The notes below the pieces were generated by a model. That model saw only the letters and a program-made list of their open reading frames with translations, did no database searches and was not told the origin of the DNA. Positions 27,813-35,705 of a DNA stretch of 64,000 nt are shown here, piece by piece. Source of the stretch: G963663315 sp965214205 (lineage in GTDB: Bacteria > Pseudomonadota > Gammaproteobacteria > Arenicellales > Poriferihabitantaceae); the NCBI GenBank assembly GCA_965214205.1, contig OZ243941.1, positions 1,736,001 to 1,800,000 on the forward strand, in the 5' to 3' direction. How positions within the stretch are numbered: the first letter of the stretch is position 1; each line of letters starts with the position of its first letter. A program made the translations under genes and the position numbers.

Positions 27813-28811
27813 TCAGTCGCCGTAGTGGATCATGGACGCGTCCCCGGTATCGTTGATGTCGCGGATTGCGGTTTCGACATCCCGGATCGCGTCCCGCAGG
27901 TAGTCGGTGATCACCTGCCGGTCATCGGTAAAGGGGATTTCATCGACCAGGGTCTGTAACCGGCCCATGGACAGCCACGCCTTGTGTCTCGCCCATTCTG
28001 CAAAGAGAACATGATGAGGGTCAACCAGAGATAAGTCCGGGAACCGGCAAACATCTTCGATTGCCGCGTTCAACGGCACATATCCGTTTACCAGAGTGAT
28101 TCGTTCCCCCGGCCGGGTCAGCCTTGTGGCGCGATGCACCACCATATAACCGTGCAGCGCAATGGCGTAACCCGCGCCGGGAAACCGGGCGCTCACCACC
28201 TGTTCCGGTGGAATGGCCTCGCCCCGGTCGGTCATTTCTTTCGCCTGCTCACGGGTGCCCGTGAAGTACTGGAACTCTCCGCCGGAAAGCTGGTTCGGGT
28301 CGGACAGCATCAGCACATAATCCAGGCTCAGCGTGTCATGATGCCATTTGTCAACCGGCCGGGTGAGATCTTCCGGGGCAAAATTGAGATGCCCCAGATG
28401 CAAGGGCATGGTATGGGGCGCGACCGGCGCCCCGAAGATGTCCGAGATGAATTCGGTGACCTCGCTGCAAAGGCAGAAATCCCTGAGAAAACGGGATTGA
28501 TAAACGCCGCCGCGAACCATATTCTCGATCCGCTCACAGTTGATTGCAAATTTCTGGAGTGAACGGGCCGTATCGCGCATGACCTTGACTCCTTCGTCCG
28601 ATAGCAACCGAACCGCGCCGGAGATTGCCAGGTCGGTCGGACACTTTTTGATCGTTTCGGCATCATAACCCAGATCACTTAACCGCACCGTGTCTTCCGG
28701 GGGTTCGAGTTGAAGGTGCCTGTCCGGGTCGAATTCGACTTCTTCATCAAAATATTGATACCCGTCAGGCAGGACAGAAGGAAATTTTGGGGAGCTGTTC
28801 CAGTACGGCAT
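27813..28811 (-). CDS. Putative Fe(II)/2-oxoglutarate-dependent oxygenase
   Basis: 332 residues, not assigned to a named family by me. The jelly-roll signature is visible: H157 and D159 in KWHHDTLSLDY as the HxD pair, and H226 in GYMVVHRATRLTRPGERITLVNGY-type C-terminal strand with R237 eleven residues on, where the 2-oxoglutarate arginine is expected. PHTMPLHLGHLNF precedes the first ligand, as in phytanoyl-CoA hydroxylase-like folds. It is divergent from the ABC substrate-binding gene, with 134 bases between, and converges on the thioesterase. The substrate may relate to what the importer brings in, but nothing shows this directly. Confidence 0.65.
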   Translation of the reverse strand: MPYWNSSPKFPSVLPDGYQYFDEEVEFDPDRHLQLEPPEDTVRLSDLGYDAETIKKCPTDLAISGAVRLLSDEGVKVMRDTARSLQKFAINCERIENMVRGGVYQSRFLRDFCLCSEVTEFISDIFGAPVAPHTMPLHLGHLNFAPEDLTRPVDKWHHDTLSLDYVLMLSDPNQLSGGEFQYFTGTREQAKEMTDRGEAIPPEQVVSARFPGAGYAIALHGYMVVHRATRLTRPGERITLVNGYVPLNAAIEDVCRFPDLSLVDPHHVLFAEWARHKAWLSMGRLQTLVDEIPFTDDRQVITDYLRDAIRDVETAIRDINDTGDASMIHYGD

Positions 28812-28945
28812 AGCAGGTCATCCAAGTAGGCCAGGGTCAGGATTATGGCATTATATATAAACCGGGGGTAGTTGTGGCGGGCCTTCATCTTTTCCGGCGC
28901 CGCGGGTGTTACAATCGCGTGCCGTCAATACTCTGAAGAACAGAC

Positions 28946-30496
28946 ATGAAAAAATATTCCTTAATACCTATTGCCGTTGTCGGCTTGCTCGCGGTTTTGC
29001 CAGCCCAGTCCCAGACACTGAATATGGCGTATGACGCAGACCCGGTATCGCTGGACATCCATGAGCAGCTATCGGGCGGCACGTTGCAGCTTTCCCATAC
29101 GGTTTGCGATCCGCTGGTGCGGTGGAATCAGGAGTTGGGCTTTGATCCACGGGTGGCCAGTGGTTGGCAACGACTGAACGATACGACCGTCCGATTTAAT
29201 CTCCGCCAGGGGGTGCGCTTTCATTCCGGTCGTGAAATGACGGCGGAAGATGTCCGTTATACCTTTGAAAGACTGAAACAAAGTGAAGACTTCAAGGGTA
29301 TCTTTGTGAATTTCACGGCGGCTAATGTGGTGGATGATTACACGATTGATCTGGTCACAGATGGCCCCTACCCACTGGTTCTGCATACCGCGACTTATAT
29401 ATTTCCTCTGGATGCCGAGTTCTATACGGGAACTGACGAGCGTGGCCGCGACAAGGGGGAGATCGTAAAGCACGGTGATTCATTCGCATCGACCAACATT
29501 TCCTGTACCGGACCGTTTACGGTGACTTCCCGGGAGCAGGGGGTTAAAGTGGTTTTTGATCGGTTTGCAGATTATTGGGATACCGACTCTCCGGGCAATG
29601 TTGAGCAGATCGTGTTTACTCCGATCAAGGAGGGCCCGACCCGGGTTGCCGCGCTGTTGTCCGGCGACATTGATTTTGCCGCTCCCATACCGCCAACCGA
29701 TCTGGCACGGATCGATAGCAGTGATTCCGTGGATCTGGTGACCATGAGCGGTACACGGATTATCACCTTCCAGCTTAACCAGAAGAAGAATCCGGCATTG
29801 GCGGATGTCCGCGTCCGGCAGGCTATGGTTCATGCGGTCAACAATGAGGGCATCGTCGAGAAAATCATGAAGAACTTCGGCACTGCGGCGGCGCAACAAA
29901 GCCCGAAAGGATACCTGGGTTATAACGAAGCGCTGCAACCGCGCTATGATCTGGAAAAAGCCCGCGCGCTGATGGCTGAGGCTGGATACGCGGATGGCTT
30001 TGATGCAACCATGATGGCGCCCAATAACCGTTATGTGAATGACGCGAAAATAGCGGAAGCGGTTGCCGGTATGCTCTCGAAGATCAATATCCGGGTGGAT
30101 TTGACGACCATGCCCAAAGCCCAGTATTGGCCCAAGTTTGACGAACGCGCCGCCGATATTATGATGATCGGGTGGCATTCCGACACAGAAGACTCGGCTA
30201 ATTTCTCGGAGTTTCTGACCATGACGCCGGATTCTGAAACTGGCTATGGTCAATACAATAGTGGTAATTACTCCAATGCCGAAGTCGACCAGCTGGTGCT
30301 GGACAGCGCGAAACAGACCGACAATGCCAAACGGGCGCAAATGCTGCAACGGGTGGAGCAGATTCTCCATGATGAAGCGGCTTTTATCCCATTGCACTGG
30401 CAGGATCGGGCATGGGCTGCGAAGAAGGGCGTTCATATCGACCGCATTGTCAACGTGATGAACTTCCCTTATCTGGGTGATCTGGTGATGGACTGA
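28946..30496 (+). CDS. Peptide-type ABC importer, periplasmic substrate-binding protein (family 5)
   Basis: 516 residues. Residues 1-23 are a signal peptide (basic start, hydrophobic core IPIAVVGLLAVLP, cleavage after AQSQ or just before). The mature part has family 5 marks: DPVSLDIHEQ, CDPLVRWNQELGFDPRVASGW, VRFNLRQGVRFHSGREMTAEDV and a terminal domain with PALADVRVRQAMVHAVN. Family members bind di- or oligopeptides, nickel, glutathione or opines; sequence alone does not settle which. First gene of the importer set and separated from it by a hairpin terminator. Confidence 0.9.
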   Translation: MKKYSLIPIAVVGLLAVLPAQSQTLNMAYDADPVSLDIHEQLSGGTLQLSHTVCDPLVRWNQELGFDPRVASGWQRLNDTTVRFNLRQGVRFHSGREMTAEDVRYTFERLKQSEDFKGIFVNFTAANVVDDYTIDLVTDGPYPLVLHTATYIFPLDAEFYTGTDERGRDKGEIVKHGDSFASTNISCTGPFTVTSREQGVKVVFDRFADYWDTDSPGNVEQIVFTPIKEGPTRVAALLSGDIDFAAPIPPTDLARIDSSDSVDLVTMSGTRIITFQLNQKKNPALADVRVRQAMVHAVNNEGIVEKIMKNFGTAAAQQSPKGYLGYNEALQPRYDLEKARALMAEAGYADGFDATMMAPNNRYVNDAKIAEAVAGMLSKINIRVDLTTMPKAQYWPKFDERAADIMMIGWHSDTEDSANFSEFLTMTPDSETGYGQYNSGNYSNAEVDQLVLDSAKQTDNAKRAQMLQRVEQILHDEAAFIPLHWQDRAWAAKKGVHIDRIVNVMNFPYLGDLVMD

Positions 30497-30523
30497 TCAC
30501 AGCCCTTACCCACTTGTATGAGT

Positions 30524-30561
30524 AACCGGAGGATAGCGTCTGAGGCCGTCCTCCGGTTTTT
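30524..30561 (+). terminator. Rho-independent terminator inside the importer operon
   Basis: Perfect 10-bp arms AACCGGAGGA (30524-30533) and TCCTCCGGTT (30549-30558), then a run of T. Lying between the binding-protein gene and the permease genes, it would leave the binding protein expressed above the membrane parts, a usual feature of such operons. Confidence 0.8.
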
Positions 30562-30581
30562 ACTACTGATACGCTGACGCC

Positions 30582-31574
30582 ATGTTTGCCTTTCTGGTCA
30601 GAAGATTCTGCCAGGCTGTCGTTGTCATGCTGGTGATCAGCGTATTGAGTTTCTCTATTCAGGATCAACTCGGGGATCCACTGCGTGAACTGTTAGGGCA
30701 ATCGGTTTCGGAGGAAATCCGGGATCAGTTGCGTGAAGAGATGGGATTGAATGATCCTTTTCTGGTGCAGTATTGGCGATTCCTGAAAAACGCGGTACGA
30801 GGAGATTTAGGCGTATCCTATTTTTTCAAGCGTCCGGCGCTGGATGTGATTCTGGACAAATTGCCCGCCACCATTGATCTGGTTATCGCGGCTACATTCT
30901 GGATACTGCTGTTTTCCATTCCGGTCGGGATTTTTGCCGCGATTCAGCCTCGCCACTGGTTCTCGAAAGTCGCAATGGGGGTGAGTATTCTGGGCATTTC
31001 CGTGCCGGTATTCCTGACCGCCATATTCCTGATCTACCTGTTTGCCGTTGAACTCGGCTGGCTGCCCTCATACGGGCGGGGCGATACAGTCACGATACTG
31101 GGCGCCTGGGAGACCAGTCTGCTGACACTGGATGGCCTGAAGCATATCCTGTTGCCCGGTATATCTCTGGCTTCGGTCATCCTGCCGTTATTCGTCCGTA
31201 TGATCCGCTCGGAAATGATGGAGACGCTGGAAACTGAATATGTGAAATTCGCCTGGGCGAAAGGCTTGCCGAAAAGACGGATCTGGATGGTGCATGCGTT
31301 CAGAAACACCTTGTTGCCGGTGGTTACCGTGGGTGGCATTCAGTTGGGCATCATGGTCGCCTATACCATTCTGACTGAAACCGTTTTTCAGTGGCCGGGT
31401 ATGGGTTTCATGTTTCTGGAGGCGATTCATCGTGTCGATACTCCGTTAATTGTGGCGTACCTGATCGTAGTGGGCCTGATTTTCGTCATTACCAATACGA
31501 TTGTGGACATTATCTATGGACTGGTCAATCCGATGGTAAAGATCATCGGGCAAGACAGCGACCGTGATTCGTGA
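30582..31574 (+). CDS. ABC importer permease, DppB type
   Basis: 330-residue inner-membrane subunit with the N-terminal helix FLVRRFCQAVVVMLVISVLSF, a large periplasmic segment (LRELLGQSVSEEIRDQLREEMGLNDPF) and five more spans. The EAA-loop for contact with the ATPase reads EYVKFAWAKGLPKRRIW near residue 213. It overlaps the next permease gene by 11 bases when that gene starts at GTG 31564. Confidence 0.92.
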   Translation: MFAFLVRRFCQAVVVMLVISVLSFSIQDQLGDPLRELLGQSVSEEIRDQLREEMGLNDPFLVQYWRFLKNAVRGDLGVSYFFKRPALDVILDKLPATIDLVIAATFWILLFSIPVGIFAAIQPRHWFSKVAMGVSILGISVPVFLTAIFLIYLFAVELGWLPSYGRGDTVTILGAWETSLLTLDGLKHILLPGISLASVILPLFVRMIRSEMMETLETEYVKFAWAKGLPKRRIWMVHAFRNTLLPVVTVGGIQLGIMVAYTILTETVFQWPGMGFMFLEAIHRVDTPLIVAYLIVVGLIFVITNTIVDIIYGLVNPMVKIIGQDSDRDS

Positions 31575-32532
31575 ACCGACCCTGCACATGAGCGCAACAT
31601 CCCTGACCATAAAACCCGGCATCTGGCAACGGCTCAGACATTCAGAGGTTTTCCTGAGCTTCCTCCGTAACCGGACAGCGATGGTCAGCGCCACAGTATT
31701 GCTGTTCTTTATCCTGACCTCCGTTCTGGCGCCGATCATCGCGCCGTACAATCCCTGGGACCAGACCAGTATTGACATCATGGATTCCGAAATCCCGCCG
31801 GTTGGCAGCGTCGGCGCCGACTCGCGGTTTCTGCTGGGTACAGACGCAATGGGCAGGGACCTGCTCAGCGCCATTATGTACGGCACCGGAATATCCATCG
31901 TCATCGGTGTGTTTGCGACTGTGTTACAGGCGGCGCTGGGCATCTCGATTGGCCTGATCGCGGGGTATTTTGGCGGGCGACTGGACAGTTTCCTGATGCG
32001 CATTGCCGACATCCAGCTGTCGTTTACGACATTAATGGTAGCCATTATTATTCTGGCCCTGTTCCAGGCTACCGTGGGTATTCGTTTTTACGAAGACTTC
32101 GCGATTGTCGTGATCGTGCTGGTCATTGGTATTGCCGAGTGGCCGCAATATGCGCGAACGGTTCGCGCCTGTGTGCTGGCCGAAAAGAAAAAGGAATATG
32201 TCGATGCGGCGCGGGTGATCGGATTGAGGCCGATAGCGATTATTTATCGCCATATCCTGCCCAATACTTTTTCTCCGCTGATCGTCATTTCCACTGTGCA
32301 GATAGCCAATGCGATCATTACAGAAGCCGCCCTGTCCTTTCTGGGGCTGGGTATGCCAGTAACCAAGCCCTCACTCGGCTCGATGATCCGCAATGGATTC
32401 GAGTTCATTTTCAGTGGATCATGGTGGATTACCCTGCTGCCGGCGGTGGTTCTGATCGTTTTGATTTTATCCATCAACCTGCTCGGTGACTGGCTGCGTG
32501 ATACGCTCAACCCGAAAATCTATGATCGGTAA
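31564..32532 (+). CDS. ABC importer permease, DppC type
   Basis: Second permease subunit, 322 residues. An N-terminal cytoplasmic stretch is followed by the first span (MVSATVLLFFILTSVLAPIIA), the LLGTDAMGRDLLSAIMYGTGIS segment typical of DppC/OppC, and four to five further spans. EAA-loop: EYVDAARVIGLRPIAIIYRHILPN. GTG 31564 and ATG 31588 are both possible starts; neither has a strong ribosome site. Confidence 0.92.
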   Translation: MIREPTLHMSATSLTIKPGIWQRLRHSEVFLSFLRNRTAMVSATVLLFFILTSVLAPIIAPYNPWDQTSIDIMDSEIPPVGSVGADSRFLLGTDAMGRDLLSAIMYGTGISIVIGVFATVLQAALGISIGLIAGYFGGRLDSFLMRIADIQLSFTTLMVAIIILALFQATVGIRFYEDFAIVVIVLVIGIAEWPQYARTVRACVLAEKKKEYVDAARVIGLRPIAIIYRHILPNTFSPLIVISTVQIANAIITEAALSFLGLGMPVTKPSLGSMIRNGFEFIFSGSWWITLLPAVVLIVLILSINLLGDWLRDTLNPKIYDR

Positions 32533-32547
32533 GCGACAACCGGCGCG

Positions 32548-33522
32548 ATGGCAATGACTCCTTTATTATCGGTAAAAAACCTGGAGGTGATTTTCCCGCT
32601 CCGCTCCGGCCCGGTAACCGCCATCCGGGATGTCAGCTTCGATTTATCGAAGGGGGAGCGAATCGGTATTGTCGGAGAAAGCGGGGCGGGAAAATCAATC
32701 TCGGCGTTTGCCATTCTGAATCTGATCAGCAAGCCCGGGTTTCTGTCCAAAGGAAGGATTGATTTTGATGGTGTCAACCTGGCCGAAGCGGAGGAAGATA
32801 CGCTGCGCGGTATACGGGGCAACCGGATCAGTATGATATTTCAGGACCCGATGATGACGCTGAATCCGGTATTGACCATTGGCACACAAATCGAGGAGAC
32901 GGTTCTGGCTCATAAAGCGGTCAGCCGTGAAGAAGCCCGGAGTATCGCTCTGTCCAAGTTAGAGGCGGTGCGTATCCCATCTGCCCGCACCCGATTGCAA
33001 CAATATCCGCACCAGTTGTCCGGCGGAATGCGTCAACGGGTTGTGATTGCCATTGCTCTTGCAACGGAGCCGCAGTTGATTATTGCCGATGAGCCGACTA
33101 CGGCGCTGGATGTCACCATTCAGGCGGAGATTCTTGATCTGATACTCCAGCTTTGTCTGGATTCGGACATGAGTCTGATCCTGATCAGCCATGATCTGGG
33201 GGTCGTGTATCAGGTGACGCAACGTATTCTGGTGATGTATGCGGGGAGTATCATCGAACAGGGATTAACCCCGGAAATCATCCATCGCCCGGCGCACCCT
33301 TATACCAGGGGATTGATTGACGCATTGCCGGAAATGACGAAACCGGGAGCGAGGCTCAATCAGATTCCGGGAGTCATGCCGTCTCTCGACACGATTCCAT
33401 CCGGTTGCCCGTTTCATGACCGCTGTCAATTTACACAGGAGATATGCGCGACTGAATTCCCTGCATCCAGGGGGCGGGAACAGCACACGGTTGCTTGTCA
33501 TTTCCCGCTTGGTTTCGATTGA
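32548..33522 (+). CDS. ABC importer ATPase, DppD type
   Basis: 324 residues. Walker A GESGAGKS (43-50), Q-loop FQDPMMTLNP, signature LSGGMRQR, Walker B LIIADEPTTALD and the switch histidine in ISHDLGV. The oligopeptide C-terminal extension shows HPYTRGLIDALPEM and the cysteine-bearing CPFHDRCQFTQEIC that in some DppD proteins binds an iron-sulfur cluster. Follows the DppC-type gene by 15 bases. Confidence 0.93.
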   Translation: MAMTPLLSVKNLEVIFPLRSGPVTAIRDVSFDLSKGERIGIVGESGAGKSISAFAILNLISKPGFLSKGRIDFDGVNLAEAEEDTLRGIRGNRISMIFQDPMMTLNPVLTIGTQIEETVLAHKAVSREEARSIALSKLEAVRIPSARTRLQQYPHQLSGGMRQRVVIAIALATEPQLIIADEPTTALDVTIQAEILDLILQLCLDSDMSLILISHDLGVVYQVTQRILVMYAGSIIEQGLTPEIIHRPAHPYTRGLIDALPEMTKPGARLNQIPGVMPSLDTIPSGCPFHDRCQFTQEICATEFPASRGREQHTVACHFPLGFD

Positions 33523-33536
33523 GCGCCGGGGTTCAG

Positions 33537-34592
33537 ATGAATTCGCCGCCCGTAACTGACACTCCGCCTCTGGTAAAGGTGGACGATCTGTACAAGCATT
33601 TCAATGTATCGGGGGGATTGCTGGATCAGCTTTCATTTTCGGACGGGCGAGTGACTCGCACTATCGAGTGGGTAAAGGCATTGAACGGGGTTACGCTCGA
33701 AGTACGCAAGGGGGAGGCGCTGTGTCTGGTCGGGGAGAGTGGTTGTGGAAAAACCACTGTAGGCCGGATTATCATGGGGTTGCTGTCGCCCGACCGTGGG
33801 GCAATATATTATCAGGGTGAACGGATTGACTCTCTGCAACGCGCCCGGTTACTGCCCTACAGGAAGAAGATGCAAATGGTTTTTCAAAACCCTTATGCTT
33901 CACTGAATCCGAGGAAGACAGTAGCGGCCATCCTGCTGGAGCCGGTGCGGTTCCATTTTCCTGACATGTCCTGGAGTGAGCAGCGTGAAACCGTGGCCGG
34001 AGTCATGGAGTCTGTCGGTGTGGATGCTGGCTGGGGTTGCCGATATCCACATGAGTTCTCCGGCGGGCAGCGGCAGCGAATCAGTATTGCGCGGGCCTTG
34101 ATGGTTGACCCGGAATTCATAGTTGCGGATGAGCCGGTTTCTGCTCTGGACGTATCCATTCAGGCGCAGGTCCTTAACCTGCTGATTCAGGCCAGAGAAG
34201 AACGTGGCCTGACTTATCTGTTTATCTCGCACGATCTCTCGGTTGTGGAACATTTTGGCAGTCGGGTGGCAGTGATGTACCTGGGCCAGATTTGTGAGTC
34301 CGGCAGCATTTCAGAAGTATTTTCCACACCCAGGCATCCTTATACCCGGGCGTTGCTCAGCGCGACGCCCAGGCTGGGTGGGAAAGAATCCGGACATTCT
34401 GCCGGTCATGCTGGCAGAGTGGCGGGAGAGGCGCCGACCCCGATGAATCTCCCCGCCGGATGTGTATTCCACCCGCGTTGTCCACATGCCCGTGAAATTT
34501 GCAGGCAGGTCATTCCGCCACTGAAAAAGTCCGACTCCGGCAATCTGGTCGCCTGTCACGGCACGGCAGACGCAAGCAATACCTGGTTTTGA
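33537..34592 (+). CDS. ABC importer ATPase, DppF type
   Basis: 351 residues from ATG 33537; a longer reading begins inside the previous gene. Walker A GESGCGKT (66-73), FQNPYASLNPRKTV, signature FSGGQRQR, Walker B FIVADEPVSALD and the oligopeptide C-terminal region ending with CVFHPRCPHAREICRQV. Residues ~21-48 carry an insertion before the first strand (VSGGLLDQLSFSDGRVTRT). Last gene of the operon; an inverted-repeat element begins 8 bases after its stop. Confidence 0.93.
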   Translation: MNSPPVTDTPPLVKVDDLYKHFNVSGGLLDQLSFSDGRVTRTIEWVKALNGVTLEVRKGEALCLVGESGCGKTTVGRIIMGLLSPDRGAIYYQGERIDSLQRARLLPYRKKMQMVFQNPYASLNPRKTVAAILLEPVRFHFPDMSWSEQRETVAGVMESVGVDAGWGCRYPHEFSGGQRQRISIARALMVDPEFIVADEPVSALDVSIQAQVLNLLIQAREERGLTYLFISHDLSVVEHFGSRVAVMYLGQICESGSISEVFSTPRHPYTRALLSATPRLGGKESGHSAGHAGRVAGEAPTPMNLPAGCVFHPRCPHAREICRQVIPPLKKSDSGNLVACHGTADASNTWF

Positions 34593-34599
34593 CCATTCA

Positions 34600-34673
34600 T
34601 CATCGTTATCATCCCCCCCTTGAGGGGGAATCACATCCCGCAAAGCGGGTGTGATGGGGGGACACAACCGTCA
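34600..34673 (+). repeat. Inverted repeat bounding the accessory region, left copy
   Basis: About 74 bases with two hairpins: CCCCCCTTGAGGGGG (34614-34626 region) and CACATCCCGCAAAGCGGGTGTG (34632-34653; a bulged 9-bp stem). The same unit in the opposite orientation lies at 41981-42054 and differs at only a handful of positions. It may also act as a 3' hairpin for the importer operon. From here to the antitoxin gene (34784) nothing else is apparent. Confidence 0.8.
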
Positions 34674-34783
34674 TCCCACGCACCAACCGAAAGCAAAATC
34701 AAACGGTAGAAAAAAACGAGAAAAGAGAGCAGGGATGAAGGATAGAGTGTATGATCAAAATCACAACGACAGGTAATCTGATT

Positions 34784-34969
34784 ATGACCAGAGCAAAAGA
34801 ATTAGTGCGAAAGGTGCTGGAGACCCAGCCGGATGATGCCTCTTACGAGGAAATTATGCGAGAACTGGCTTTTGAACGCATGGTATCCAGAGGAATGGAG
34901 GATGCTTGTGCGGGCCGAGTGATCAGAAACGAAGAGATGGAGCGACGAATCAAGCAATGGCACAACTGA
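34784..34969 (+). CDS. Antitoxin of a ParE/RelE-type pair (toxin broken)
   Basis: 61 residues from ATG 34784: MTRAKELVRKVLETQ, DDASYEEIMRELAFERMVSRGM, then a basic, polar tail. The composition and size match short antitoxins found before ParE/RelE toxins. An upstream in-frame ATG (34751) with AAGGA eight bases before it would add 11 residues and cannot be excluded. Its stop overlaps the toxin ATG by 13 bases, the usual coupled layout, but the toxin is damaged. Confidence 0.65.
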   Translation: MTRAKELVRKVLETQPDDASYEEIMRELAFERMVSRGMEDACAGRVIRNEEMERRIKQWHN

Positions 34970-35183
34970 GATGGACTCGTGAAGCCGAGCAGTGGCTGCA
35001 CGACATCTACGATTACATTGCGTTGGACAATCCCGATACAGCGGCACGGGTGGTGCATGAAATCTACGATACGGTCACTACCGAATCGCCTACCTACTCC
35101 ACAACGGATCAGATTGGATTGACGTGCTTGGCGTGTTTCATGGTGCGCTGGACATTGACAGGTACATGCAGGGTATAACATAA
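34957..35183 (+). pseudogene. ParE/RelE-family toxin, internally deleted and frameshifted
   Basis: From ATG 34957 the frame gives a good toxin start (MAQLRWTREAEQWLHDIYDYI, then NPDTAARVVHEIYD). At about 35073 the reading jumps: the next frame reads GHYRIAYLLHNGSDWIDVLG followed by VFHGALDIDRYMQGIT and a stop at 35181-35183, the usual C-terminal strands of the family. The middle of a normal ~95-residue toxin, about 20-30 residues, is missing at the junction. In its own frame the N-terminal part runs into unrelated sequence and stops at 35178. The toxin should be dead. Confidence 0.75.
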
Positions 35184-35280
35184 CCACCAAACTCAGAAGC
35201 GCCAAACCCACTTGACAGGCGATAACCCCACAAAGTACATTTATAATCTCAATATCCGGCAAAAAAGCAGGTTAACGGTA

Positions 35281-35508
35281 ATGAAAAAAATTCGAATAAA
35301 TTCGATTAAGTCATTGATTTATGGTATAATTAACCGGCTTACCGGCTTACCGGCTTACCGGCTTACCGGCTTACCGGCTTACCGGCTTACCGGCTTACCG
35401 GCTTACCGGCTTACCGGCTTACCGGCTTACCGGCTTACCGGCTTACCGGCTTACCGGCTTACCGGCTTGACCAGCCTGCGCCTGCCTCATCGAACCCCGA
35501 CCGTTTAA
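35281..35508 (+). CDS. Leader reading frame through the octamer tract (probable 5' end of the phase-variable autotransporter)
   Basis: ATG 35281, with AGG eleven bases upstream, opens MKKIRINSIKSLIYGI, a basic start like an autotransporter signal extension, then runs through 17 copies of an 8-bp repeat as a (LTGLPAYR)n peptide and stops at 35506-35508. The signal peptide of the large gene downstream is in another frame. Because 8 is not a multiple of 3, 16 or 19 copies (any number of the form 3k+1) would place this ATG in frame with it. At 17 copies the product is a 75-residue dead end. Confidence 0.55.
   Translation: MKKIRINSIKSLIYGIINRLTGLPAYRLTGLPAYRLTGLPAYRLTGLPAYRLTGLPAYRLTGLTSLRLPHRTPTV
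35333..35468 (+). repeat. 17 perfect tandem copies of an 8-bp unit (ACCGGCTT)
   Basis: 136 bases, 17 x ACCGGCTT without a mismatch, between the leader ATG (35281) and the signal peptide of the autotransporter. No stop codon arises in any forward frame inside the tract. Perfect long octamer tracts of this sort are hotspots for slipped-strand mispairing. An extended -10 motif (TGGTATAAT, 35322-35330) ends 2 bases before the tract. The copy number in an assembly from short reads could be wrong. Confidence 0.95.
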
Positions 35509-35515
35509 CTTCACC

Positions 35516-35546
35516 ATCCGTCTTTCCCGCGAAAGCGGGAATCCAC
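35516..35546 (+). repeat. dRS3-like repeat inside the autotransporter 5' region
   Basis: TTTCCCGCGAAAGCGGGAAT within a unit that reappears right after the autotransporter stop (41104-41134) in the same orientation, with two or three differences. Here it is read as protein (SVFPAKAGIH) between the octamer tract and the signal peptide. The copies at 5421 and 18165 have CATTCCC where these two have CTTTCCC. Confidence 0.75.
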
Positions 35547-35705
35547 CTCACTCGTCGTCTGCGGTCGGGTCTGTTCCGCTTCCTGCTCTGCCTGCCGCTG
35601 TTCCTGGGTTTCGCCGCCGGCGAGGCGCAGGCGCAGACCCTGTCCATCAGCGCGCCCGCGGATGCGAACGAGGGCGACTCCAGCACGCGAGACCTCGCGT
35701 TCACG

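Noticed and set aside
35212..35247. TTGACA and TATAAT before the autotransporter leader as a promoter
   Set aside because: The two boxes are 24 bases apart, too far for sigma-70. Either box could belong to another, weaker promoter.
35333..35468. Octamer tract as a CRISPR array
   Set aside because: Units are 8 bp, directly abutting with no spacers and no cas genes nearby.
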